DNA of 19,754 bases from Lacrimispora sp. 210928-DFI.3.58 (GTDB lineage Bacteria; Bacillota; Clostridia; Lachnospirales; Lachnospiraceae). Shown piece by piece: positions 11,318 to 19,684 of the stretch. The position numbers were made by a program, and so were the translations under genes. How positions within the stretch are numbered: position 1 is the first letter of the stretch; every line of letters starts with the position of its first letter. The notes beneath the pieces are model-generated. The model was not told where the DNA came from and made no database searches. It saw only the letters and a list, made by a program, of their open reading frames with translations. The stretch covers positions 1 to 19,754 of the forward strand of contig NZ_JAJCIC010000050.1 in assembly GCF_020554865.1 (NCBI RefSeq), given 5' to 3'.

Positions 11318-13570
11318 TTATCTGATTTTCGTATCCTCAAATTCCTTATTCAGCTCCTCTGTGCCAGGAAGGACAAACCGCCCCTGACGGATGATCTCTG
11401 TCACCTTTCCATCCTTTGTGACAGCCTTAATATCTCCCAATTCTGAATAAGGGATCGTAATGTCCGTGTGGCAGCTGAAATATGCCTTTCCCATATCCTC
11501 CCTGCGCAGGACGGATATCTCGTTGTCTCTGGCAATGACCTCCTTGCCGTCAGGGTTGTACATAGGGGAATCCTCCGCAAAGCTGTAGCAGGTATCGCCC
11601 ACGGCAAAGTGGGGCCCTGTCTTTTCCGCAATGAGGATGGGCAGCTTTCCTCCGATGTCAAATCTCTCTGCCATGGCATAAGCCGCCGTATTCGTACCGA
11701 TGGCAAACTCACCTAAAGGCAGCCAGGAATGATTGCGCATGATCACCTGCTTCACCAGGGAGCGGCCCTGAGCCATGGCTTCCGCTATAACCCTGCTGTC
11801 TTTCCCAGCACCTTGGCCCGCTGCAGCTCTGCTGCATGCCGCAGCGCCGCCCAACGCAGCATTCCCATCCATCACAAAATTCCCACACCCAAACTCCGTC
11901 ACTCTTCCATCCTTAAATTCCATCCGCAGATCGCGGAAGGAATACCCCTCGATATACACCTGCTTTACGTGAAGAAGGCCTTCTGTTCCTGTGAGAACCG
12001 GGGAGGTGAAGACTTCTCCCAGGGGGATGTTCACATCCGCCACGCAGTTTTCAAAATTCGTTTCCTTTGACCTGTCCTTCAGCTCATGGAGCATTACCTT
12101 CATAGAGGTCTCATTGCCGTCCCGGCCAGTGATCTCCACCCAGGCCGCTTCGTCCAATGCATCGATGATGCACTGCTGGATATCCCTGTACTTCTCATAA
12201 TCCAGGGTATTGATGCGGATGGTCTCCCGGAAGATTTCCTCAAAATCAGGCCCGATCTCCGGCACCGGAAAGGCGATGATCGTAAAGCTGGTCTCGTCCC
12301 CCGGCATATATTGGTTTATGATGCGCCGTGATTCATTTCCATAGGAAAGAGTGAGCTCCTCCTGGTGAGTGTTCAGCGACAGGGCTGTTTTCTTATTCAC
12401 AGGGGAGAAATCCTCCTCCCCAAAGGTCTCCACCAGGGCAGGGCCCGCACAGAGGGAGGCAAGCTCCTTATACTCCTCGTAGGCAGCCTTCAGCACAGAC
12501 AGCTTCCGCTCCTTAAAGGCATTTCCCATGTACAGGGCACTGTCGTAGCGGTGGTCGTACTCATACTGGCGGTTGGGGGATGTTCCATAATAGCCTCGCT
12601 TTCCATTTGACCTGCGGTTGATGGATTCCACTGCCGTCCTGTAGCAGATAGGCTCCAGGCCCATGGCGCGGAAGTTCTCTGCCGCCTTTCTCATCATCCG
12701 CTCAAAGCCCAGCCTGTATTCCATCACCACCGTCTTCTTTTTGCTCAGATCCCTGCCCATCACCTCAAAGCCCCTTTTGTAGCCCTGGGTATAGGTGTCT
12801 GCCATCCGGTCAATGGTTTCCTGAGGCAGGGTATTCATAAAGGAAGCCAGGGCAAGCTCTGTCTCTGATACGTATTCCCCATACTGGTACAGATATCTGG
12901 CATCCGTCAGATCCGCCTTCCGGATGATGTCCGTGCCAAAGGAAAGAGCAGGATCAAGGCCCTCCCTCACCCGCCATGTCAGGGTCCTGTCCGCATAATC
13001 GCTGACAAACCAATAAAGGGAATCCTTCACCTGCTGCAGGGCCGGCTTTGCCTTTCCCTCCTCCCAAGCCTGGGAAAAGAGGTTGTATACCTCAAGAAAT
13101 ACCTCATTCAAAATGGTGATCTCTGTCAGGCGGCCCTCAAAAACATATACGATATCCCCTCTGATCTCTGCATACAAAAAGGACAGCAGCTGTCCGAAGC
13201 CGTCTCCCAGCCTTTTTACCGCATGATCGGGGTTCCCATAGCTCTCCCCATAGTGTTCCGGAAGGATATCCTCATAAAGGCTGTAATTCTCCTCCTGAAG
13301 CTCCTCAAGGCTTCTCTTCTCTCCAAAGCAGCCTGCCGGCTGCCCAGCTTCCCCGGCTTTCTCTGCCTTTGACTGACAGCCTGCCGCCAAAAGCCCTCTC
13401 TCTGCCGCCACAGCCCCGATCTTTCTGATAAATGCTGCCGTCCTCTTAAAATAACTGCCGTAAGGCTCCGCCATCTCCTCGGTCTCCATGGAACAGATCC
13501 GCTCCATGGAAAGGTCGTAGCGTTCCCTTACGGCATCATTTTCTTCCTGTAATAATATCCTGTAATCCAT
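11318..13570 (-). CDS. M29-like aminopeptidase with long N-terminal extension
   Basis: A 750-residue protein starting at MDYRILLQEE, with AGGAG 10 nt upstream; a longer in-frame start has no such site and overlaps the neighbour. The C-terminal half (about 400-740) carries the metal ligands of M29 (thermophilic, AmpS/PepS-type) aminopeptidases: Glu519 in NIPLGEVFTSP, Glu621 in GEFAIGTN, His654 in KTGPHFAVGDTCY (Tyr662), and His701 with Asp703 in CHTDITI. M29 enzymes remove N-terminal residues using two metal ions and are about 410 residues long. Here roughly 340 extra N-terminal residues, helical and Tyr/Glu-rich, precede the domain. An Ala/Gly-rich insert (ALGGAAACSRAAAGQGAG) lies near 572-588. 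No signal peptide is visible, so it is probably cytosolic. The role of the extension is unknown to me. Confidence 0.85.
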   Translation of the reverse strand: MDYRILLQEENDAVRERYDLSMERICSMETEEMAEPYGSYFKRTAAFIRKIGAVAAERGLLAAGCQSKAEKAGEAGQPAGCFGEKRSLEELQEENYSLYEDILPEHYGESYGNPDHAVKRLGDGFGQLLSFLYAEIRGDIVYVFEGRLTEITILNEVFLEVYNLFSQAWEEGKAKPALQQVKDSLYWFVSDYADRTLTWRVREGLDPALSFGTDIIRKADLTDARYLYQYGEYVSETELALASFMNTLPQETIDRMADTYTQGYKRGFEVMGRDLSKKKTVVMEYRLGFERMMRKAAENFRAMGLEPICYRTAVESINRRSNGKRGYYGTSPNRQYEYDHRYDSALYMGNAFKERKLSVLKAAYEEYKELASLCAGPALVETFGEEDFSPVNKKTALSLNTHQEELTLSYGNESRRIINQYMPGDETSFTIIAFPVPEIGPDFEEIFRETIRINTLDYEKYRDIQQCIIDALDEAAWVEITGRDGNETSMKVMLHELKDRSKETNFENCVADVNIPLGEVFTSPVLTGTEGLLHVKQVYIEGYSFRDLRMEFKDGRVTEFGCGNFVMDGNAALGGAAACSRAAAGQGAGKDSRVIAEAMAQGRSLVKQVIMRNHSWLPLGEFAIGTNTAAYAMAERFDIGGKLPILIAEKTGPHFAVGDTCYSFAEDSPMYNPDGKEVIARDNEISVLRREDMGKAYFSCHTDITIPYSELGDIKAVTKDGKVTEIIRQGRFVLPGTEELNKEFEDTKIR

Positions 13571-13587
13571 CTTGCGATCGCTCCTAT

Positions 13588-13911
13588 CTATCTGAAAACG
13601 CCGGTTATGATAATGACTGCCCATACGATCAACAGCACGATGCTGACTGCAATGCCGATCCTGGCCAGTATGTAATTGCGCTCCTTCTCCCCAAAGGAAA
13701 GGATCCCATACCATATTCCCATGAGGGACGCCACGATGCTGGAAAAGCCAAGGGCTCCGGTATTGAGGCCTCCCTGGCCCGCCTGTATGACAGACAGGTA
13801 AATGCTGGCGATCCCCAGCCCCAGGGAGATGACAGCCAGCCCCAGACAGTAATAGCTGTGCTTTGCAAAAGGATTTTTTACATAGGAAATCTTATCTCCT
13901 ACAAATTTCAA
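13588..13911 (-). CDS. Small integral membrane protein, TTG start
   Basis: A 107-residue protein with three predicted membrane segments: YCLGLAVISLGLGIASIYLS (about 21-40), ALGFSSIVASLMGIWYGIL (about 53-71) and IGIAVSIVLLIVWAVIIITG (about 85-104). No catalytic motif is seen. The start codon is TTG, with GGAGGT 6-7 nt upstream, and overlaps the VanZ-family stop by 4 nt (TTGA), which makes this start convincing. It lies 17 nt before the aminopeptidase, so the three genes probably share a transcript. Function is unknown. Confidence 0.8.
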   Translation of the reverse strand: MKFVGDKISYVKNPFAKHSYYCLGLAVISLGLGIASIYLSVIQAGQGGLNTGALGFSSIVASLMGIWYGILSFGEKERNYILARIGIAVSIVLLIVWAVIIITGVFR

Positions 13912-14387
13912 TTTTTTACCTCCCGGCCAAACCTCCTGCGGCGTATCCGAACCTTCTGGACTGCCTGGAAGCTCAAAAAGCCCAGGGCAGCTCCCAGAGT
14001 ATTGAGAAGCATATCATCCACATCAAAGCTTCCCACCATGAACACCAGCTGGAGAGTCTCCAGAATAAAGCTGAACACAAAGCCAAACATGACCGTATTG
14101 TACCATTTCCTGCTCCTTCTGCTGATAATGGGCAGAAAAAAACCAAAGGGCGCAAATGCCGCCACATTTCCCACAATATTGATCAGAAAGAGGGAAAAGC
14201 CCAGCACCTCATAATACCGGAAATACCGGCTGATCTCCTTAAAGGGAACCAGGTTGTAGGCATATCCCCTGCTGGTATCCGTGCGTCCGAAGGACTCAGA
14301 AAAAAACATGAAATAAGCCAGAAGGCACAGGTACAGTATGAACAGTACCCATCCCAGCTTCTGGCGTTTTGTTGTATTTCTTATCAT
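13908..14387 (-). CDS. VanZ-family membrane protein
   Basis: A 159-residue protein with the VanZ pattern: an N-terminal membrane helix (GWVLFILYLCLLAYFMFFSE), the loop NLVPFKEISRYF, then INIVGNVAAFAPFGFFLPII and the acidic motif FSFILETLQL...SFDVDDMLLNTLGAALGF, which holds the conserved Glu and Asp-Asp. VanZ of vancomycin-resistance clusters gives low-level teicoplanin resistance, but most chromosomal homologues have no known role and no van genes are present here. It overlaps the next gene and follows the 51-residue peptide gene by 14 nt. Confidence 0.9.
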   Translation of the reverse strand: MIRNTTKRQKLGWVLFILYLCLLAYFMFFSESFGRTDTSRGYAYNLVPFKEISRYFRYYEVLGFSLFLINIVGNVAAFAPFGFFLPIISRRSRKWYNTVMFGFVFSFILETLQLVFMVGSFDVDDMLLNTLGAALGFLSFQAVQKVRIRRRRFGREVKN

Positions 14388-14401
14388 GGACAGCCCCGCT
14401 T

Positions 14402-14557
14402 TTAAAATTCGATCTCTGATTTACGCTTTAAAAGCAGAGCGCCGTTTACAATTGAGATAATTCCCACTGTAAGTCCTGTTACCGCTATAATGATACCTAC
14501 TGCAATACAGCCGGCACCTGTGTTACGCATTGTCTTATAGATCCTCTCCATATTCAT
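14402..14557 (-). CDS. Small membrane peptide, 51 aa
   Basis: The peptide starts MNMERIYKTMRNTGAGCIAV and has one long hydrophobic segment (about 15-42, ending in GIISIVNGALLL) and a basic tail (KRKSEIEF). It is likely a single-span or hairpin membrane protein of unknown role. In-frame ATGs at 14569, 14557 and 14551 are possible. GGGAAAGG is best spaced for the last, so the protein may be 49 residues. It fills the gap between pyrE (21 nt upstream) and the VanZ-family gene (14 nt downstream), in line with cotranscription. Confidence 0.7.
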   Translation of the reverse strand: MNMERIYKTMRNTGAGCIAVGIIIAVTGLTVGIISIVNGALLLKRKSEIEF

Positions 14558-14578
14558 CGCCTTTCCCATCTTCACGCT

Positions 14579-15253
14579 TTATTGTGCGCCGTACTGCTTA
14601 TAATACTCGTCAATAGCTGCCTTTATGCTGTCGTCAATGACAACCCTTCCTCCGCACTCCTTGTTGTACAAATGCTCTGTCACATCTGCCATGGATACAA
14701 TGGCCGCTGTTGGGAAGCCATACAGATCCTTGATCTCATCCAGAGCGCTCTTTGTTCCCTTGCCGCGCTCCATGCGGTTTAAGGACACAATAAGCCCCTT
14801 GATCTCTACATCTCCCTGGGCCTTGATGATCGGGAAGGTCTCCTCAATGGACTTGCCGGAGGTGGTAACATCCTCAATGATCATCACCCTGTCTCCGTCC
14901 TTAATAGGGCTTCCAAGGAGAATGCCTGCATCGCCGTGATCCTTTGCCTCCTTGCGGTTGGAGCAATAGCGGATGTCCTTTCCGTACAGCTCGCTGATAG
15001 CCATGGTTGTGGCAACGCTTAAGGGGATGCCCTTGTAGGCTGGTCCGAAGAGCACGTCAAAGTCCAGGCCAAAGTTGTCATGGATGGCCTTTGCATAATA
15101 CTCTCCCAGCTTTCTTAACTGGGTTCCGGTCACATAGCTTCCTGCGTTCATGAAGAAGGGGGATTTACGCCCGCTCTTTAAGGTAAAATCACCGAACTTC
15201 AGCACATTGCTTTCTACCATAAATTCAATAAATTCCTGCTTGTAGCTTTCCAT
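14579..15253 (-). CDS. pyrE: Orotate phosphoribosyltransferase
   Basis: PyrE joins orotate and PRPP to form OMP. The 224-residue length fits. The PRPP-binding motif VMIIEDVTTSGKS is at 123-135, and the flexible-loop region KEAKDHGDAG at 101-110. AGGAGG lies 11 nt before ATG. It is the last enzyme gene of the pyrF-K-D-E cluster. Confidence 0.96.
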   Translation of the reverse strand: MESYKQEFIEFMVESNVLKFGDFTLKSGRKSPFFMNAGSYVTGTQLRKLGEYYAKAIHDNFGLDFDVLFGPAYKGIPLSVATTMAISELYGKDIRYCSNRKEAKDHGDAGILLGSPIKDGDRVMIIEDVTTSGKSIEETFPIIKAQGDVEIKGLIVSLNRMERGKGTKSALDEIKDLYGFPTAAIVSMADVTEHLYNKECGGRVVIDDSIKAAIDEYYKQYGAQ

Positions 15254-15334
15254 TTTATTAAAAACCTCCTATTCAAGGCCTCCCGGCCCTTTCACATTTC
15301 CAAATGGTCATCCCTGTTCTCTTGCTGCACGCCT

Positions 15335-16237
15335 CTACTTCACTGCGCCGATCAAGTCTCTGATGTCGTCCACACCATATTTTTCCATGTAGGCACGGAT
15401 GCCGTCCACGGTCTCCACTGTTGCGTATGGATTGTGGAAATTGGCCGTGCCGATGGCAACGGCTGTGGCTCCGGCCAGGATAAATTCCAGGGCATCCTCT
15501 GCGTTTTGGATACCGCCCATGCCGATGATGGGCACCTTCACGGCCTGGGCTGTCTGATAGACCATGCGGACAGCAACGGGCTTGATGGCAGGGCCGGATA
15601 AGCCCCCTGTTTTATTTGCCAGGGCAAAGGCCCTGCGGTTAATGTCGATCTTCATGCCGGTCAGCGTATTGATCAGGGAAATGGCATCTGCTCCCCCTGC
15701 CTCGGCTGCCTTCGCCATCACGGTAATGTCTGTCACATTGGGGCTAAGCTTCATGATAACAGGCTGCTTTGCATGAGCCTTCACAGCCTTTGTGATCGCC
15801 TCCACCGCCTTTGGATCCTGGCCGAAGGCAATGCCGCCTTCCTTGACATTGGGACAGGAAATGTTGATCTCCAACAGATCCACCGGCTCGTCTCCCAGGC
15901 GCTCTACCACATCAATATAATCCTCTGTGGTCTTTCCGCAGACATTTACCACGATCTTCGTATCATATTTCTTCAGAAACGGGATATCCCGCTTTGCAAA
16001 CACATCGATTCCCGGATTCTGCAGGCCGATGGCATTTAACATGCCGCCGTAGGTCTCTGCGATCCTGGGCGTTGGGTTCCCCGGCCAGGGCACATTGGCA
16101 ACTCCCTTTGTCACCACTGCTCCCAGACGGTTCAGATCCACAAATTCACTGTATTCCATACCGGACCCGAAGGTGCCGGATGCTTCCATCACCGGATTTT
16201 TAAGCTCTACACCGGCAATCGTTACACTCATATTCAT
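15335..16237 (-). CDS. pyrD: Dihydroorotate dehydrogenase B, catalytic subunit
   Basis: PyrD class 1B oxidises dihydroorotate to orotate with FMN and works as a complex with PyrK, passing electrons to NAD. The start at MNMSVTIAGV is chosen because AAGGAGG lies 9 nt upstream; an earlier in-frame ATG would include that site. The product has 300 residues. The catalytic-base cysteine typical of class 1 is Cys128 in EINISCPNVKEGG. FMN-binding segments include NTLTGMKID and GMGGIQNAEDALEFILAGA. It lies 35 nt after pyrK, consistent with the two subunits being made together. Confidence 0.96.
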   Translation of the reverse strand: MNMSVTIAGVELKNPVMEASGTFGSGMEYSEFVDLNRLGAVVTKGVANVPWPGNPTPRIAETYGGMLNAIGLQNPGIDVFAKRDIPFLKKYDTKIVVNVCGKTTEDYIDVVERLGDEPVDLLEINISCPNVKEGGIAFGQDPKAVEAITKAVKAHAKQPVIMKLSPNVTDITVMAKAAEAGGADAISLINTLTGMKIDINRRAFALANKTGGLSGPAIKPVAVRMVYQTAQAVKVPIIGMGGIQNAEDALEFILAGATAVAIGTANFHNPYATVETVDGIRAYMEKYGVDDIRDLIGAVK

Positions 16238-16272
16238 TGGCGTGTTCCTCCTTACGGGCATATGCCGTTCTC

Positions 16273-17073
16273 TTAAAGCTCAATCTCCTCTGCTGCAAAT
16301 ACAGGGCCGTCCTTGCAGATGCGCTTGTTGTGTACCTGGGAATGGCTGTCCACCTCTTTGGACTGGCATACGCAGGCAAGACAGGCGCCAACGCCGCAGG
16401 CCATTCTTTCCTCCAGAGAGAGCCAGCAGGGGATCCCCTTCTCTGCTGCATAGGCCTTCAGGGCACGCAGCATGGGTGTTGGGCCGCAGGCGTAGATCAC
16501 CTGGGCGTCCAGGCCATTCTCGCGGATGGCATCCAGCACATTTCCCTTGGTGCCTGCGCTTCCATCCTCTGTGGCTGCATAAACAGAGCCGTAGGCTGCA
16601 AATTCGTCCTTTAAGAACAGAAAGCTGTCACGGTAGCCCAGGACTGCCTGCACAAGGCCGTCTGCCCCATCCTGTCCGGCATTTTCCCTGCTCAGCGCCT
16701 TTGCCAGCTCCAGCATGGGCGGAATACCGATACCGCCGCCGATCAGGAACGCCTTCTTTCCCTTTTCTACCGGGAAGCCATTGCCCAGGGGACCCAGGAC
16801 ATCAATAGAATCTCCTGCAGCAAGGCCGGAAAATTCCTTTGTGCCCTCTCCTGCAATGCGGTATACCAGCCGCAGTTCTCCCTTTTCCCTGTCAATGCCG
16901 CAGAGGCTGATGGGACGCGGGAGAAGCTTTGCGCCATCCCTGGAATAGAGGGAGACAAACTGCCCCGGTACTGCCTGGGCTGCGATCTCCGGTGCCTGTA
17001 TTCTCATATCAAATATATCAGCCCCAAGCTGTGCCTGTGAGAGGACGCGGGCTGTCATTTTTAACTTTGCCAT
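16273..17073 (-). CDS. pyrK: Dihydroorotate dehydrogenase B, electron-transfer subunit
   Basis: PyrK carries FAD and a [2Fe-2S] cluster and links PyrD to NAD. At 266 residues it has the expected order: the FAD-binding region with LLPRPISLCG (about 51-60), the NAD-domain GGGIGIPPMLELAKAL, and C-terminal cluster cysteines at 226, 231, 234 and 253 (ACGVGACLACVC...ICKDGPVF). AGGAGA lies about 12 nt before ATG, a slightly long spacing. It is separated from pyrF by 161 nt containing no gene. Confidence 0.96.
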   Translation of the reverse strand: MAKLKMTARVLSQAQLGADIFDMRIQAPEIAAQAVPGQFVSLYSRDGAKLLPRPISLCGIDREKGELRLVYRIAGEGTKEFSGLAAGDSIDVLGPLGNGFPVEKGKKAFLIGGGIGIPPMLELAKALSRENAGQDGADGLVQAVLGYRDSFLFLKDEFAAYGSVYAATEDGSAGTKGNVLDAIRENGLDAQVIYACGPTPMLRALKAYAAEKGIPCWLSLEERMACGVGACLACVCQSKEVDSHSQVHNKRICKDGPVFAAEEIEL

Positions 17074-17234
17074 ATAAAATTTTCATCTCCTAGTTTGATA
17101 GACAGCGCCCTGAATGGTATCTGAAAATGGCTTCCCGCCGGGCGCCGGGCTAATAATCTGTGACTTCCGCTGCGCTTCACTCACACAAAACACCTCGCGG
17201 AATATCGGCTGTGAACAGTAACCCGGTAGTTTCC

Positions 17235-18152
17235 CTACAGGACGCTGCTGATATCCGCCGCCATATCGATCACAGCCTGTCTGGAAGCCTCAGCAAAGTG
17301 TTCCGGTCCGAACTGCTTGTACTTCTCCTGCTTGTAAGCAGCGATAATGCCTCTGGAGGAGTTCACCACTGCTCCCAGGCCATCCTCGTTGAAGCAGTGC
17401 TTTAAGTCGGCTGCTGTTCCGCCCTGTGCGCCGTAGCCTGGTACCAGGAAATAGGTATGGGGCATCAGCTTTCTTAAGATCTTACTCATCTCAGGATAGG
17501 TAGCGCCTACCACTGCTCCCACATTGCTGTACTCTCCGTCCATGGAGGAAGAACCCCACTCCACTACCTTCTCTGCCACCCACTCATACAGAGGCCTTCC
17601 ATCAATGAGCCTGTCCTGGAATTCTCCGCTGGAAGGATTGGAGGTCTTTACCAGTACGAACAGGCCCTTATTGTTGGCATTGCAGGCCTCCACAAAGGGC
17701 TTTACGCCATCCGTGCCCAGGTAAGGGTTTACTGTCAGGAAATCGGTGTCAAAGCCGCTGTAGCTCTTGCTTCCCACCTGCACCCTTCCAAGGTGTCCTG
17801 TGGCATAGGCAGCGGAGGTGGAGCCGATATCCCCTCTCTTTGCATCGCCGATCACTACAAGTCCCTTCTCATGGCAATAGTCAACGGTTCTCTTATAGAC
17901 CACAAGCCCCTCGATGCCAAACTGCTCATACATGGCGATCTGCGGCTTTACAGATGGGATCAGGTCGTAAGTAGCGTCGATGATCTCTTTATTAAACTGC
18001 CAAACTGCTTCTGCTGCTCCCTCCAGGGTCTCGCCGTAAGCGTCAAAGGCTTTCTTCACAACGTGCTCCGGCACATAGGACAGCATCGGATCTAAGCCCA
18101 CACAGATCGGGGCCTTTGTCTTTTTTATGTTTTCAATCAACTGACTAATCAT
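17235..18152 (-). CDS. pyrF: Orotidine 5'-phosphate decarboxylase, type 2
   Basis: PyrF decarboxylates OMP to UMP, the last step of the pathway. The 305-residue length and the motif GDAKRGDIGSTSAAYA, with catalytic Asp103, Lys105 and Asp108, mark the longer type 2 subfamily. CVGLDPML (17-24) and the late VPGYGAQGG loop also fit. AAGGAGG lies 6 nt before ATG. It is the first gene of the cluster, behind its own promoter. Confidence 0.96.
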   Translation of the reverse strand: MISQLIENIKKTKAPICVGLDPMLSYVPEHVVKKAFDAYGETLEGAAEAVWQFNKEIIDATYDLIPSVKPQIAMYEQFGIEGLVVYKRTVDYCHEKGLVVIGDAKRGDIGSTSAAYATGHLGRVQVGSKSYSGFDTDFLTVNPYLGTDGVKPFVEACNANNKGLFVLVKTSNPSSGEFQDRLIDGRPLYEWVAEKVVEWGSSSMDGEYSNVGAVVGATYPEMSKILRKLMPHTYFLVPGYGAQGGTAADLKHCFNEDGLGAVVNSSRGIIAAYKQEKYKQFGPEHFAEASRQAVIDMAADISSVL

Positions 18153-18183
18153 GGGAATCCTCCTTCATCGTATGTAATATTTT

Positions 18184-18207
18184 CCAGGCCGCATATACAG
18201 GGCCCGG
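18184..18207 (-). promoter_or_regulatory. Hairpin in the pyrF leader
   Basis: On the minus strand CCGGGCC pairs with GGCCTGG (7 bp, one G-U) around a 10-nt loop, within the first 30 nt of the predicted transcript. There is no T-run after it, and I see no clear PyrR-binding consensus. It may be an RNA regulatory or stabilising element. Confidence 0.45.
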
Positions 18208-18219
18208 AATTCTTTCCCC

Positions 18220-18248
18220 ATTTTATCATATAACGTACCGCGTTTCAA
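18220..18248 (-). promoter_or_regulatory. Promoter of the pyrF-K-D-E cluster
   Basis: Minus strand: -35 TTGAAA (18243-18248), a 17-nt spacer, -10 TAAAAT (18220-18225) preceded by TGA. It lies about 31 nt after the MATE gene stop. Confidence 0.75.
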
Positions 18249-18278
18249 GGAAGGATATGACAGGAAAGCGAAAAAATA

Positions 18279-19619
18279 TCAGCCCTGTGATGGCCTGCCG
18301 GAGAGGAAACGGATCAGGTAAAGGAATCCCACTGCATCTGCCAGGAACCACCCGATGGGTACTGCCCACCAGATCCCCACCACTCCGACTGCCGGAATGG
18401 CAGAAAGCATATAGGCCAAAAAGACCCGGCTTCCCAGGGAGATCACCGTAAGCACCAGGGACATGGCAGGCCGTCCCATGGCCCGGTAAAAGCCATACAG
18501 AAGGAACAGGCACCCGATCAGGCAGTAAAAGCTTCCCTCAATCCGCAGATAGCGCACACCCTCAGCCAGGATCTCTGTCTCCTGAGGCTGTACAAAGATC
18601 AGCATAAGCTGTCTTCCAAATAAGAAGACCAGAGAGGAGATGACCAGACAGAACAGGACAGAGGTGATCACCGCACTCCGTATCCCGCCCTGTATGCGCT
18701 CCCGCTTTCCCGCTCCGTAATTCTGGGCAATAAAAGTGGAGAAGGCATTTCCAAAATCCTGCACCGGCATATAGGCAAAGGAATCGATCTTTACCGCAGC
18801 TGCAAAGGCCGCCATGATCACAGTCCCAAAGCTGTTCACCAGCCCCTGCACCATGAGTATCCCCAGATTCATCACCGACTGCTGCAGGCAGGTCAGAATG
18901 GAAAACTGGGCCAGCTCCTTCATAATATCAAGGCTTACCTTCCTGTGGCCTTTTCCCGGCCGCAGCACAGGGCATCGAAACCACCCGTAAAGGGCCAGTC
19001 CCACACCAGACACATACTGGGCGATCACAGTGGCAGCAGCAGCTCCCTTCACGCCCCATTCAAATACGATCACAAACAAAAGGTCCAGCCCCACATTGAG
19101 GAGGGCGGCAACGCCTAAAAATACCATGGGCAGAAAGGAATCCCCCACGGACCGCAGCACAGAGGCAAAGAAATTGTACAAAAAGGTGGCCGTGATACCG
19201 GCAAAGATCACCACCAGGTATTCCCGCATCATATCATAGATCTCAACCGGCACATGAAGCAGCTCCATGATCCGGTCGATCTGTGCAAACAGGATCACAT
19301 TCATTCCCACATTGATCAGACCGATCAGCAAAAAAGAGGTAAAGATGCTCCGCTTCAGCCGGTCCTCCTCCCCCGCTCCATAAAGAATGGAGAACAAGGC
19401 CCCGCTTCCCATTGCCAGGCCTAAAAGGATGGAGGTCAGAAATGTCATAAGGGTATAGGAGGAGCCCACTGCCGCCAGAGCCCCTGCCCCCAGAAACTTC
19501 CCCACGATCAGTGTATCCGCCACATTATAAAACTGCTGCATCAGATTCCCTGCAATAAGAGGCAGGGCAAAGCAGAGCATGGACAGCGTGATGCTGCCCT
19601 CTGTCAGTGATTTCTTCAT
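18279..19619 (-). CDS. MATE-family efflux transporter
   Basis: A 446-residue membrane protein with about 12 hydrophobic segments in two similar halves, typical of MATE (NorM/DinF-type) cation-coupled exporters. The N-terminus LPLIAGNLMQQFYNVADTLI (22-41 of the product) is the family hallmark, followed by GALAAVGSSYTLMTF. The second half has the matching MAAFAAAVKIDSFAYMPVQD and FIAQNYGAGKRERI. Substrate cannot be predicted. The start MKKSLTEG is chosen over an ATG three codons upstream because the Shine-Dalgarno GGGAG is too close to the latter. It has its own promoter and is the furthest upstream gene of the minus-strand block in the window. A weak hairpin with TTTTTT overlaps its stop and may terminate it. 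Confidence 0.92.
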   Translation of the reverse strand: MKKSLTEGSITLSMLCFALPLIAGNLMQQFYNVADTLIVGKFLGAGALAAVGSSYTLMTFLTSILLGLAMGSGALFSILYGAGEEDRLKRSIFTSFLLIGLINVGMNVILFAQIDRIMELLHVPVEIYDMMREYLVVIFAGITATFLYNFFASVLRSVGDSFLPMVFLGVAALLNVGLDLLFVIVFEWGVKGAAAATVIAQYVSGVGLALYGWFRCPVLRPGKGHRKVSLDIMKELAQFSILTCLQQSVMNLGILMVQGLVNSFGTVIMAAFAAAVKIDSFAYMPVQDFGNAFSTFIAQNYGAGKRERIQGGIRSAVITSVLFCLVISSLVFLFGRQLMLIFVQPQETEILAEGVRYLRIEGSFYCLIGCLFLLYGFYRAMGRPAMSLVLTVISLGSRVFLAYMLSAIPAVGVVGIWWAVPIGWFLADAVGFLYLIRFLSGRPSQG

Positions 19620-19655
19620 AAATACCATTTCTCCCTATCATTTTCCCGCCTATGT

Positions 19656-19684
19656 ATCGTAATAGATATCCCCTTTTTTGTCAA
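19656..19684 (-). promoter_or_regulatory. Promoter of the MATE transporter gene
   Basis: Minus strand: a consensus -35 TTGACA (19679-19684), a 17-nt spacer, -10 TACGAT (19656-19661). Nothing else is recognisable in 19685-19754. Confidence 0.75.

Noticed and set aside
13571..13714. Longer N-terminus for the aminopeptidase
   Set aside because: The extra 48 codons overlap the neighbouring membrane gene and include the best ribosome binding site for the shorter start.
18153..18219. PyrR-dependent attenuator upstream of pyrF
   Set aside because: There is one hairpin but no terminator with a T-run and no recognisable PyrR-binding loop.
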